Made by a program: the position numbers and the translations under genes
Source of the DNA: Bacteroidota bacterium
GTDB lineage: Bacteria > Bacteroidota > Rhodothermia > Balneolales > HLUCCA01
Direction of reading: 5' to 3'
Assembly (NCBI GenBank): GCA_020832235.1
Contig: JAFIEZ010000006.1
Coordinates: 233,077-297,076, forward strand
DNA length: 64,000 bases
Notes under the pieces: generated by a model
What the model was told of the DNA's origin: nothing
Databases searched by the model: none
What the model saw: only the letters and a program-made list of their open reading frames with translations
In this document: in pieces, positions 35,145 through 43,412 of the stretch
How the letters are laid out: each line of letters opens with the position of its first letter
Numbering within the stretch: position 1 is the stretch's first letter

Positions 35145-36071
35145 ATGGGTAAGTATGCTGTTTGGGCGCGGTTTACTGTTCGCTCCAGCTGGTTTAACAA
35201 TTTTATTATGGGGGTCATTTTGCTGGCCGGCGTCATCGTGGGTATACAAACCTATGGTGAGCAGGTTGCTGAATGGAAAACCTTGCTGTATCGCATCGAT
35301 AAGGCTATTTTAGCCATTTTCGTGATAGAGGTTTTCATTCGGATGATGGCTGAAGATCGCCGTCCATGGAGGTATTTCAGTGATCCCTGGAATGTGTTCG
35401 ATTTTGTGATTGTATCGGTGGGGCTTATGGCATTGGTGATGCCCGATATAAACGGTGCTTTTGTGGCGGTATTTCGACTTGCGCGGGTGCTGAGGGTATT
35501 CCGTTTGGTGCGCACCATTCCGCGTTTGCAGCTATTGGTAAATGTGCTGCTTAAGTCAATCCCTTCTATAGGTCATGTAGCCATATTGATGAGTATTATT
35601 TTCTACATCTACGCGACCATGGGGGTTTTCCTGTTTGGGGTAAACGATCCGGTGCACTTCGGTAATTTGCAGTTATCTTTGTTGTCGTTGTTTCGTGTAG
35701 TTACCCTTGAAGACTGGACCGACATCATGTATATCAATATGTATGGATGTGATCATGAAATCTGGGGGTATGCGGCTTCTGCTGGGTGTTTATCGCCCGA
35801 ACCAGCGGGCTGGGTAGCATCCTTCTTTTTTGTTTCGTTTGTTTTGGTAGGTACCATGGTGATGCTGAATCTGTTTATCGGAGTTATCATTAACAGCATG
35901 GAGGAGGCAAAGCTGGATGTGCAGCGCGATCGGGAGATGCGTCGCTCGGCAAAACCTGCTCTTTCTGCCGAAGATGAACTCGCACGATTAAATGCACGTC
36001 TGGTTGAAATGCAAAAAGAGCTGGAGTATACCATGTATCGGCTCAGCAAAACGAACAAAGAGAAAGAGTAG
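35145..36071 (+). CDS. Voltage-gated cation channel (BacNav-like), acidic filter TLEDWTD
   Basis: A 308-residue six-transmembrane ion channel of the NaChBac type. S1-S4 occupy residues ~16-125, with S4 carrying regular Arg ('RLARVLRVFRLVRTIPR'). S5 is followed by the pore with filter 'TLEDWTD' (187-193) and S6 'VGTMVMLNLFIGVIINSMEE'. The C-terminus is a heptad coiled coil as in homotetrameric BacNav channels. Known BacNav filters are TLESW-type; the engineered Ca2+-selective CavAb has TLDDWSD. Asp190 and Asp193 here suggest Ca2+ selectivity or block (inference). The turret after the filter is long and holds two Cys (202, 215). Confidence 0.9.
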   Translation: MGKYAVWARFTVRSSWFNNFIMGVILLAGVIVGIQTYGEQVAEWKTLLYRIDKAILAIFVIEVFIRMMAEDRRPWRYFSDPWNVFDFVIVSVGLMALVMPDINGAFVAVFRLARVLRVFRLVRTIPRLQLLVNVLLKSIPSIGHVAILMSIIFYIYATMGVFLFGVNDPVHFGNLQLSLLSLFRVVTLEDWTDIMYINMYGCDHEIWGYAASAGCLSPEPAGWVASFFFVSFVLVGTMVMLNLFIGVIINSMEEAKLDVQRDREMRRSAKPALSAEDELARLNARLVEMQKELEYTMYRLSKTNKEKE

Positions 36072-36380
36072 CGCTCTATATACTCATTTGGTAACTTCCG
36101 GGAATTTTGACTCCGGTCGAACCGTCGGTTTACCTTTTATCATCGATCGAATGACATGCTCTTTTATTCCGCATAACCTGTATGTGTAAAAAATGTTGGT
36201 TTATGGCCGCTGTGTCGGGATGATGGAGCGAATTTTTAGAGAATGATTGTATTGCACCACAATAGGTTAATCGATTTTACGCCGATTTTACACACTATTC
36301 AGACTAATTAAAAATAATGATGCGTTTTAAGATATGTCGGCTGTACGCCGGGAATGTTAAAATAAACAAATCATTATCCC
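36072..36380. other. Intergenic region, 309 bp
   Basis: AT-rich; no gene recognised. Probably promoter sequence for the lipoprotein gene at 36381. Confidence 0.4.
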
Positions 36381-36944
36381 ATGAAAACTGTAAATATTTT
36401 GTCGTATGCCTTTGTTGGCTTATTTATGTTAAGCGCTACTGCTTGCGCTTCTAACTCGAATGCGAATAGCTATGGAACTGACCGAAATGAAATTACGCGA
36501 GCCATGATTGAACAGGCTCAGGAAGGCTGGATAGCTGCACTTGTATCGGTAGGAGCGGCAGAAGATCCGTCTGCCCGAGCATACGAAGTGTTGACCAACT
36601 ACTACGATTTTTCTGGTAGTGGTGTGCTATTCAAGCCAACGCTTACGCACGGTGAGCAAACATTTCGTATGACCAAAGATGGGGCACTGAGCTATTTCGT
36701 TGGTGGAAATGCGGCGTTTGCTCAAGATGATGGATTTGCTCTGCGTCCTTATGTCTCTGGTGTTGCCGATATCAAAGACGTTGTTATTGTTGGTAAAGCT
36801 GCCATTGCCATGGGCAATATCACGTTAACAGCGTATGATGGATCAACCGTAATGGTAGACAAGACGTTTGGTTACCGCATGGATGAAAATGGTAATCTTC
36901 GCATTATCACACACCATTCATCGTTGCCGTTTTCACCAAATTAA
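36381..36944 (+). CDS. Secreted NTF2/SnoaL-like protein of unknown function
   Basis: A 187-residue protein. Signal or lipobox region is 'LFMLSATACASN'. The mature part, with 'AMIEQAQEGWIAALVSVG', 'GVLFKPTLT', 'GALSYFVGGNAAFAQDDGFA', 'IAMGNITL' and 'LRIITHHSSLPF', matches a small family with an NTF2-like fold. Databases often label this family phosphoribosyl-AMP cyclohydrolase, which I judge to be a propagated error since the PRA-CH motifs are absent. Function unknown. A good terminator follows. Confidence 0.7.
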   Translation: MKTVNILSYAFVGLFMLSATACASNSNANSYGTDRNEITRAMIEQAQEGWIAALVSVGAAEDPSARAYEVLTNYYDFSGSGVLFKPTLTHGEQTFRMTKDGALSYFVGGNAAFAQDDGFALRPYVSGVADIKDVVIVGKAAIAMGNITLTAYDGSTVMVDKTFGYRMDENGNLRIITHHSSLPFSPN

Positions 36945-37031
36945 TGAATGCAGCAATGCATGGGAATCGGCAGTTGGCGCCGGCATTAATGCCGGTGTCC
37001 TGCTGATATTCTCACGATTACGGACTTGTGT

Positions 37032-37073
37032 AGCCCCGGTTTAGCATGTCGTTATGCTCCGGGGCTTTTTTTG
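37032..37073 (+). terminator. Rho-independent terminator
   Basis: Stem AGCCCCGG/CCGGGGCT with an inner AGCAT/ATGCT stem, followed by TTTTTTT. It lies 87 bp after the stop of the NTF2-like gene. Confidence 0.85.
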
Positions 37074-37224
37074 TTTTTGGAATCGCTAAAACCTTTCGTG
37101 TGTATTTTTCGTATGGTATGAAATAAACTAAAAAGCAACCGAACGAAGTGTTTCAGAACCAATTTTGATGTACGGAAGGTAATTTTGAGTTCAGCACGAT
37201 GTTCACTGAACTGTTGAAAAACAT

Positions 37225-37704
37225 ATGTATACAATTGAACCGGAAAACACCTGGGCTACCCGATTCCGTATTGAAAAAGACGGAGAGGCAATTGGCACAA
37301 TTAAATCCAATGGCTGGTCAACAAGTTATACTGTTCATGTATCGGACGATGAGGTTAAACTGAGTTCAGTTAAGTGGTACTCATCTGACTTAAATATTGT
37401 ACGTAACGATCAGATTGTTGGAGTTACAACCAGCGTAGCTTTTTCTTTTAGTCCGGAAATCCAGATTCAATACAAGGGCAAAACATTTCGGATTCAAGGC
37501 AAGTCAATGATGTCCCGGGATTTCGTAATTATGTTGGATGATGGCTCTGATGGTCGTGAGATAGGTACCGCGAGTAAAACCGGTGCCTTTAAAACGACAT
37601 ACCATATTCAGTTGCCAGACTTCATTGAACCCTGGTTCGTGGGCGTTATTGGCGCCTTGTTGATAAAGCAAACAAATGCTGCCGCAGCCACTGCTGCCAG
37701 CTAG
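37225..37704 (+). CDS. Tubby-C/LURP-one-like small protein (tentative)
   Basis: A 159-residue protein with repeated beta-strands ('DGEAIGTIKSNGWSTSYTVH', 'REIGTASKTGAFKTTYHIQL') and a hydrophobic C-terminal segment ending 'NAAAATAAS'. The pattern resembles bacterial tubby-C/LURP-one-like proteins, which may bind membranes. No catalytic motif is visible. It stands alone between a terminator and the convergent gamma-glutamyltransferase gene. Confidence 0.45.
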   Translation: MYTIEPENTWATRFRIEKDGEAIGTIKSNGWSTSYTVHVSDDEVKLSSVKWYSSDLNIVRNDQIVGVTTSVAFSFSPEIQIQYKGKTFRIQGKSMMSRDFVIMLDDGSDGREIGTASKTGAFKTTYHIQLPDFIEPWFVGVIGALLIKQTNAAAATAAS

Positions 37705-37790
37705 CAACAAATCACCACGGTTGTAGCGGGCGGTTTTTTTAGCTGCTCAACAGCCGTTGGTTCAGTGGCAATAAGCAATGTAGAACATTT

Positions 37791-39542
37791 TCAATAACCG
37801 GCTGCCTGGCCATCAACTCGCGACTCGCTTGCTCCAAAATAGACGCCTTTTTCACGGTCGAATAAGATGCCCTGATAGCGTCCATAAAATCCACCGCCTA
37901 TCTGTACCGTATGACCACGTTGCCGGAGTGCCCGAACGACCTGGTAGTCGATGTTCGACTCAATCTGAACCCTTCCTCCATCCGTCAGGAAGTCTTCGGC
38001 CCCATCGGTAGGCTCGGTTGAACCCGTATGCAGCCAGCGAAGTGCATCCCCCGCCTCCTGAATGTTCATTCCGAAATCAATGACATTGGTGAGCACGCTT
38101 ACATGTCCCATAGGCTGATATTCGCCACCCATCACGCCGAAGGTAAACCATCCCTCCCCGTCTTTGGTAGCCAATCCGGGAATTATCGTATGAAATGGCC
38201 GCTTCCCTGGTGCATATACATTGGGATGATTGGGATCCATGGAGAACAGTTCACCACGATTTTGAAGGCTAAACCCTGTTCCCGGTACCACAAATCCGGT
38301 TCCCATCCCGCGAAAATTGCTCTGAATAAGTGAAACCATGTTGCCATGCTTGTCGGCTGTAGTAAGGAATATCGTACCTCCGTCCCGGAGTCCTTCAACG
38401 CCGGAAGTAACCCTGCGCGCTGCCCGATCGCCAATAAGTGCTCTTCTTTCTGCAGCATACTCTTTTGAAATCAGCGTTTCCATCGGGATGTTGTAGAAAT
38501 CAGGATCAGCGTAATGTTTGGCGCGGTCTTCGAAGGCCAGTTTCTTGGCTTCTACCATGACGTGAAGCATATCCGCGCTCATGAAACCCATGGAGGCCAG
38601 ATCGAAGCCCTCTAATATGTTGAGCATCTGTAATACGGCCGTACCCTGATTGTTTTCACCAATTTGATAGATTTCGTAGCCACGGTAGTTGGTGCTGATA
38701 GGGTCTATCCATTCGGAAGTGTGTGTGGCAAAATCGTCGTAGGTTAAATATCCGCCGTGCTCACGCATAAATGCATCGGTATTTCGGGCGATTTCACCTT
38801 TGTAGAACCCGTCTCTGCCTTGTTCAACCAATATGCGGAATGTATTACCCAAATCTGGATTGGCAAAAATATCTCCCTTTTCGGGAGCTCTACCGTCGAT
38901 GGTGAAGGTTTCGCGGAATGCGCCTGGCTGGGTTATGAGTCTTGGTACGCTGCGATTCCACCCCATAGCGATGGATTCGGTGACGGGAAAACCATTTTCC
39001 GCGTAATGAATAGGTGCGGCCAGGATGTCGGCCATGCTCGCTTCACCGAATCGTTCGTGGAGCTCAAACCAACCGTCAACGGCACCCGGAACCGATACGG
39101 AAAGCAGACTCAGGGGGTGAATGCGGTTTCGACCCTCTTCTTCGAGGATGGAGAGCACCTGCTCGTGACGTAGTCCGCGTGGGGAACGTCCGCTGGCATT
39201 CAGGGCATAGACCTGTTTTGTTTCCGCGTGCCAGATCAGGGCGTATAAATCGCCACCAATACCGTTTCCGGTGGGTTCCATAAGGCCCATAGCGGCGTTG
39301 GCAGCAATAGCCGCATCAATGGCGTTGCCTCCGTTTTTGAGAACATCCAGCCCGATTTGGGTGGCCAGAGGATGGGATGTGGCCACCATCCCGTTTTGAC
39401 CAATTACTTCAGACCGGGAAGCGAAGGGCAGTCCCGACTCACGGTCGCCCTGTGCGTTGGCAGATTTCATATCCGTTAACAGAATTGTGCAGGCTGCTAG
39501 AAGCAGGCAAGTTGATTTAAGTAAATTCATCATGTAGACCAA
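37791..39542 (-). CDS. ggt: Gamma-glutamyltransferase
   Basis: A 583-residue exported Ntn-hydrolase. A signal peptide (to ~residue 30) precedes 'MVATSHPLATQIGLDVLKNG' and 'GNAIDAAIAANAAMGLMEPT', typical of GGT. The autocleavage and nucleophile region is 'FLTTADKHGNMVSL', where the second Thr replaces the usual TTH context. 'PGKRPFHTIIPG' and 'GVMGGEYQPMGH' belong to the small subunit. Such enzymes cleave gamma-glutamyl bonds of glutathione in the periplasm; some lineage members prefer cephalosporin acyl groups. Length is normal for the family. Confidence 0.92.
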   Translation of the reverse strand: MVYMMNLLKSTCLLLAACTILLTDMKSANAQGDRESGLPFASRSEVIGQNGMVATSHPLATQIGLDVLKNGGNAIDAAIAANAAMGLMEPTGNGIGGDLYALIWHAETKQVYALNASGRSPRGLRHEQVLSILEEEGRNRIHPLSLLSVSVPGAVDGWFELHERFGEASMADILAAPIHYAENGFPVTESIAMGWNRSVPRLITQPGAFRETFTIDGRAPEKGDIFANPDLGNTFRILVEQGRDGFYKGEIARNTDAFMREHGGYLTYDDFATHTSEWIDPISTNYRGYEIYQIGENNQGTAVLQMLNILEGFDLASMGFMSADMLHVMVEAKKLAFEDRAKHYADPDFYNIPMETLISKEYAAERRALIGDRAARRVTSGVEGLRDGGTIFLTTADKHGNMVSLIQSNFRGMGTGFVVPGTGFSLQNRGELFSMDPNHPNVYAPGKRPFHTIIPGLATKDGEGWFTFGVMGGEYQPMGHVSVLTNVIDFGMNIQEAGDALRWLHTGSTEPTDGAEDFLTDGGRVQIESNIDYQVVRALRQRGHTVQIGGGFYGRYQGILFDREKGVYFGASESRVDGQAAGY

Positions 39543-39903
39543 GACGGGTTAGGTTATACATCACGTATGTTGATGCATATTGAGATTAAGCTATGACATA
39601 GACATCTACAATAATCGGTATTCTAAGCGTAGTGTTCCGTTATTTTTTGCAAAAAGAATATTTCTTGTTTAATCCGCCAGCTTGTTTTATTTCGCTGGCC
39701 CATTTACATCGCTGATTGTTTACATCATAGTCTTGTTTACACCGTTGATTTGTTGATATATCGGGCTTTTTACATTGCTCGTTCACCATTGGTTAACGAT
39801 GTGACGTAGTGTTGTTCCCAAGATAAATGAATATGAATCGTCGAATGATTCCTTCGAAGCGCGGGTTTGTTTAGTATATACCATTCACACGCAATAAGAT
39901 ACC
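39543..39903. promoter_or_regulatory. Divergent region with spaced TTTACA boxes
   Basis: Four TTTACA elements at 39703, 39719, 39736 and 39769, spaced 16, 17 and 33 bp, lie between ggt and the SDR gene. Regular spacing of one to two units suggests a binding array. No gene is seen in this gap. Confidence 0.3.
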
Positions 39904-40935
39904 ATGTCACAAACCGTAATGATTACTGGGGGCACCGGATATATCGGAGCCTGGCTTACCAAAATGCTGCTAGAAGCAGGACACACCGTTCGACTAACCG
40001 TAAGAGATGCCGGCAGAACCGAAAAAATTGCGCCGTTACAGCAGATAGCTGAACAGTGCAAGGGTTCGCTGGAACTATTTGAGGCCGATTTACTCTCAGA
40101 AGGATCTTTCGATGAGGCCGCAAGAGGCGCAGATGTCATCATGCACGTGGCATCTCCCTTTAAACTGAAGGTGAACGACCCCTGGGCTGATCTGATTGAT
40201 CCCGCGGTAAAAGGAACCCGGAATGTACTGGAAGCCGCCAATAAATCCGGTTCGGTCAAGAAAGTGGTGCTTACATCCAGTATTGTGGCCATAGCTGGCG
40301 ATAACCTCGAAACCGTTGAAAAAGGCCTCTCCGAAGTAGAAGAAAGTCAATTCAACACCAGTAGTACGCCGAAGTCTTCTCCATATCCATATTCAAAAGT
40401 TATGGCCGAAAAAGAAGCCTGGAAGATACACGACGCCCAGTCGGACTGGAAATTGGTGGTTATTAATCCCTCGTTCGTAATGGGTCCTACATTGGAAAAT
40501 ATCCCAACCGAGTCGGAGAGTATCACCTTCATGAAAAACCTCATTTCTGGTCAGTTCGCCACCGGTGCGCCGGACCTTACCTTCGGTTTTGTTGACGTTC
40601 GCGATGTGGCTAAAGCCCACATGTTGGCGATGGATAATTCCGATGTTGCCGGACGTTTCTTGCTTGTAGAACGCACCGCTACCCTACTGGAGGTTTCAGA
40701 TCATCTACGCGATTCTTTTGGCGACCAATATAAACTGCCGACCAAAACGGCGCCTAAGTTTCTACTGTATCTGATAGGATGGATGTTTGGTGTAAAACCC
40801 TCCTTTGTTCGAAGAAATGTAGGTATTCCGTTGAAAGTGAATGCATCCAGAAGCCGGGATATACTCAAGCTCACATACACACCATTGCCGCAGACATTAA
40901 CCGATATGGTAAACCAGATTGAAAACGCGCGTTAA
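39904..40935 (+). CDS. Extended SDR, dihydroflavonol-reductase/epimerase type
   Basis: A 343-residue NAD(P)-dependent reductase. 'MITGGTGYIGAWLTKMLLEA' is the cofactor-binding motif and 'YPYSKVMAE' the YxxxK active site. The layout is that of dihydroflavonol-4-reductase / cinnamoyl-CoA reductase-like proteins (residues ~1-240 core). Substrates of bacterial members are mostly aldehydes or ketones and not known here. Cytoplasmic. Confidence 0.88.
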   Translation: MSQTVMITGGTGYIGAWLTKMLLEAGHTVRLTVRDAGRTEKIAPLQQIAEQCKGSLELFEADLLSEGSFDEAARGADVIMHVASPFKLKVNDPWADLIDPAVKGTRNVLEAANKSGSVKKVVLTSSIVAIAGDNLETVEKGLSEVEESQFNTSSTPKSSPYPYSKVMAEKEAWKIHDAQSDWKLVVINPSFVMGPTLENIPTESESITFMKNLISGQFATGAPDLTFGFVDVRDVAKAHMLAMDNSDVAGRFLLVERTATLLEVSDHLRDSFGDQYKLPTKTAPKFLLYLIGWMFGVKPSFVRRNVGIPLKVNASRSRDILKLTYTPLPQTLTDMVNQIENAR

Positions 40936-40968
40936 ACGGATTACCCGACGGGGAAGTTGAGTTGCCAA

Positions 40969-41205
40969 TTAGCGAGTACGAACATGCATACGGCTTGTTC
41001 CTCTGCTTATGTTGTCAGAGGGTTTGCCATCTGAAACCACCGGCTTAGCTCTGTATGCAACTTCGCGTTGCATGAACAATTCGGGCCAATCGACACATGA
41101 CTCAAGGTCATCGGGAGTAAGTCCCTGAAGAATCAATTTCGCCAGTTCAGATCTTTCTCTGGTTGATAAGGTAGACAATGCATGCTGAAGCTCTTTTCTG
41201 TTCAT
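40969..41205 (-). CDS. Addiction-module-component-like small protein
   Basis: A 78-residue protein. 'MNRKELQHALSTLSTRERSE' followed by 'LAKLILQGL' resembles putative addiction module components (short helical antitoxin-like proteins). No partner toxin is next to it: the neighbours are an SDR gene (convergent) and a heptamer repeat. It may be an orphan or a chance ORF; the good N-terminal similarity favours a gene. Confidence 0.45.
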   Translation of the reverse strand: MNRKELQHALSTLSTRERSELAKLILQGLTPDDLESCVDWPELFMQREVAYRAKPVVSDGKPSDNISRGTSRMHVRTR

Positions 41206-41360
41206 ATGGTATGGTGATCATATTATGTTGTGTTTGTTCTTTGTTTACTCCCCGATGATTACAATGAGTAGACAGCTATGAAAATCTTTCACATGTATAC
41301 ACAAAACTCACAGTAAAACTTCCGTCACCCCCGTATTTCGCGTAAAAACCGTACATTTAC

Positions 41361-41388
41361 ACATGCTACATGCTACATGCTACATGCT
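41361..41388. repeat. Heptamer repeat ACATGCT x4
   Basis: Four exact tandem copies of ACATGCT, followed by a partial ACTTGACACATGATGC. It lies 104 bp upstream of the DAO-type flavoprotein gene. Confidence 0.9.
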
Positions 41389-41491
41389 ACTTGACACATG
41401 ATGCAGCATCTAGCATACATTGAATCCGTAAAAATAATCTTCCTTCGATTATCCATCGGCAAAACAGCCATCTCAAAACGCCACACATCAA

Positions 41492-42931
41492 ATGACCTAC
41501 TTTGCAGCTGTTTACGGTGCCGGACTTGCCGGATGTGCTATTGCGAATAAGCTCCTCGATGCAGGCAAATCTGTACTGCTAATTGATCCGTCGTTAGAGA
41601 TAAACCAAGATATGACCTACCGGTCACAAGTCGCTGATAGCTCCCGCAGCGGGCACGCTTCCTCTCACATAGTTGACCCCGTCCCAGTGCTCTCAACATC
41701 AACGGCTTCTGATACCGAGCCTGATAATCCAGGCCTTTCCGCTTCCGTTCGCCAGACCGCCACTCCCGCAGCCCTTGTGAATCCCGCCATGGGCAGATAT
41801 GCCAAACTTAGTTGGGAGGCTGAAGCCTGCTATCACGCCGTCTTGAATCGAGCCCACGAACTGACCCGGTTTTCCGGCAGCGAGAATCTTTTCGCCGAAA
41901 CCGGGGTGCTTCGACCTGCCATAAACACCGATCTTGCCGAAAATTTTCGTGGCGCCCTCGACGCTCATGATTGGCCGGAGGGATGGATCACCTGGATTGA
42001 TGCCGATGCCGCCGCATCCCGCGTTCCCTATCTGGGCAAGCAACACGGCGCGCTGCTGCTGAACAAAGGCTTTACCGTCTACCTCGACCGGTATCTCAAA
42101 ACCTATCACCGCTATCTCGAACACAAAGGAGCAGAGCTTCAGAAAGAGGTGGTTTCTTATAGGCGACTGAGTGGTCACATAGCTGATATAAGTGAACAGG
42201 CGAATAACAAAAAAGTCACAAAACGTGAACTTTTGGATGATAATGACCGTTGGAAAAGTGCTGCAGGCTCCGCGCATACATCCTCCGATAGTGTCCGTGA
42301 TAGCCATGCAACGTATTCATCACCTGCGCATACATCCTCCGATAGTGATTCTGGTAAAGCAGGGAAGATTACACGTTCCGATAATGCCTCCTCCGACACA
42401 CCTCGGTTTCAGGTCGGTGAGCACCTCGTAGCCCACATCATCGTAGCTGCCGGCTCCGCCACCCTGGACTTCCCCGAGTTTGAAGGCGTTCCATTGCACC
42501 GTGTTAAAGGTCAGACGGCCACGTTCGAGGCCGACCACGACCTCCCGTGGGACACGGCCATTTCCGCCATGGGATACATCCTGCGCGAAGGCAAACGCGG
42601 AATCATCGCCGGATCCACCTACGAGCATAATCAGAACAATACCATACCCACCGAACAGGCCTACCAGCAAATTATTCACAAATTATTTAGTATTGTGCCC
42701 GAGCTTTCAGGGAGAATTGTGAAAACGGGTCAATGGGCCGGCATTAGAGTCACCACACCAAATAAATTACCGGTAATTGGTGCACCTGCAGCCCATCTCG
42801 GGTTTCATATGTACACGGCATTAGGGTCCAAAGGCTTACTTTTCTCCGAGCATGTAGCCGGAATTTTAGCCGGGCATATACTTCACGATATACCCTTGCC
42901 TCACGACCTCGACGTAAATCGATTCCTATGA
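41492..42931 (+). CDS. DAO-family FAD oxidoreductase with low-complexity insertion
   Basis: A 479-residue flavoprotein. 'AAVYGAGLAGCAIANKLLDA' is the FAD Rossmann motif. The C-terminus 'NKLPVIGAPAAHLGFHMYTA' with 'GSKGLLFSEHVAGILAGHI' is typical of D-amino-acid-oxidase/glycine-oxidase folds. Residues ~55-75 and ~245-305 hold serine-rich insertions, the second built from a duplicated 22-bp DNA segment (GCGCATACATCCTCCGATAG at 42272 and 42326) encoding 'AHTSSDS'. These are likely surface loops. Substrate unknown. The YjbQ gene follows 34 bp later. Confidence 0.82.
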   Translation: MTYFAAVYGAGLAGCAIANKLLDAGKSVLLIDPSLEINQDMTYRSQVADSSRSGHASSHIVDPVPVLSTSTASDTEPDNPGLSASVRQTATPAALVNPAMGRYAKLSWEAEACYHAVLNRAHELTRFSGSENLFAETGVLRPAINTDLAENFRGALDAHDWPEGWITWIDADAAASRVPYLGKQHGALLLNKGFTVYLDRYLKTYHRYLEHKGAELQKEVVSYRRLSGHIADISEQANNKKVTKRELLDDNDRWKSAAGSAHTSSDSVRDSHATYSSPAHTSSDSDSGKAGKITRSDNASSDTPRFQVGEHLVAHIIVAAGSATLDFPEFEGVPLHRVKGQTATFEADHDLPWDTAISAMGYILREGKRGIIAGSTYEHNQNNTIPTEQAYQQIIHKLFSIVPELSGRIVKTGQWAGIRVTTPNKLPVIGAPAAHLGFHMYTALGSKGLLFSEHVAGILAGHILHDIPLPHDLDVNRFL

Positions 42932-42965
42932 ACACCGAGCAATTCGAAATCATCAGGCAAAACCT

Positions 42966-43391
42966 ATGCACATCAAGCAATACGAAATCATCCTTCGTTC
43001 ACGTCCGCGTGGATTTCATCTCATAACCCGTGAAATATTGGATGTAATCGGGGATGACCTCAGTGGGTTCACCCGAGGACTCTGCCATGTTTTCATCCAG
43101 CACACCAGCGCCGGGCTTGCCATCAACGAAAATGCGGATCCCGATGTGCGCCTCGATTTCGAGACCCATTTTAACCGGATGGTGCCCGAAGATACCTCCC
43201 TGTATCGACACACCCTCGAGGGCACCGACGACATGACCTCCCACATCAAAAGTTCCATTTTAGGTCATGAACTCACCATACCCGTAACCCGAGGCAGGCT
43301 TAATCTGGGTACCTGGCAGGGCATTTATCTGTGCGAACACCGTAATGCCGCCGGAGGCAGAAGGCTGGTTGTTACGATAACCGGTAATTAA
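42966..43391 (+). CDS. yjbQ: YjbQ-family (UPF0047) protein
   Basis: A 141-residue protein of normal family length. 'FIQHTSAGLAINENADPDV', 'HRMVPE'-like 'FNRMVPEDTSLYRHTLEGTD' and 'LGTWQGIYLCEHR' are the conserved blocks around a metal-binding site. The family has been described as having secondary thiamine-phosphate synthase activity. Cytoplasmic. It likely shares a transcript with the upstream flavoprotein and converges on the hybrid kinase. Confidence 0.92.
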   Translation: MHIKQYEIILRSRPRGFHLITREILDVIGDDLSGFTRGLCHVFIQHTSAGLAINENADPDVRLDFETHFNRMVPEDTSLYRHTLEGTDDMTSHIKSSILGHELTIPVTRGRLNLGTWQGIYLCEHRNAAGGRRLVVTITGN

Positions 43392-43412
43392 AAAAAATTT
43401 GCCATTACAGCG

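Noticed and set aside
36381-36944. Phosphoribosyl-AMP cyclohydrolase
   Set aside because: Common database label for this family, but the protein is exported and lacks the enzyme's metal-binding motifs.
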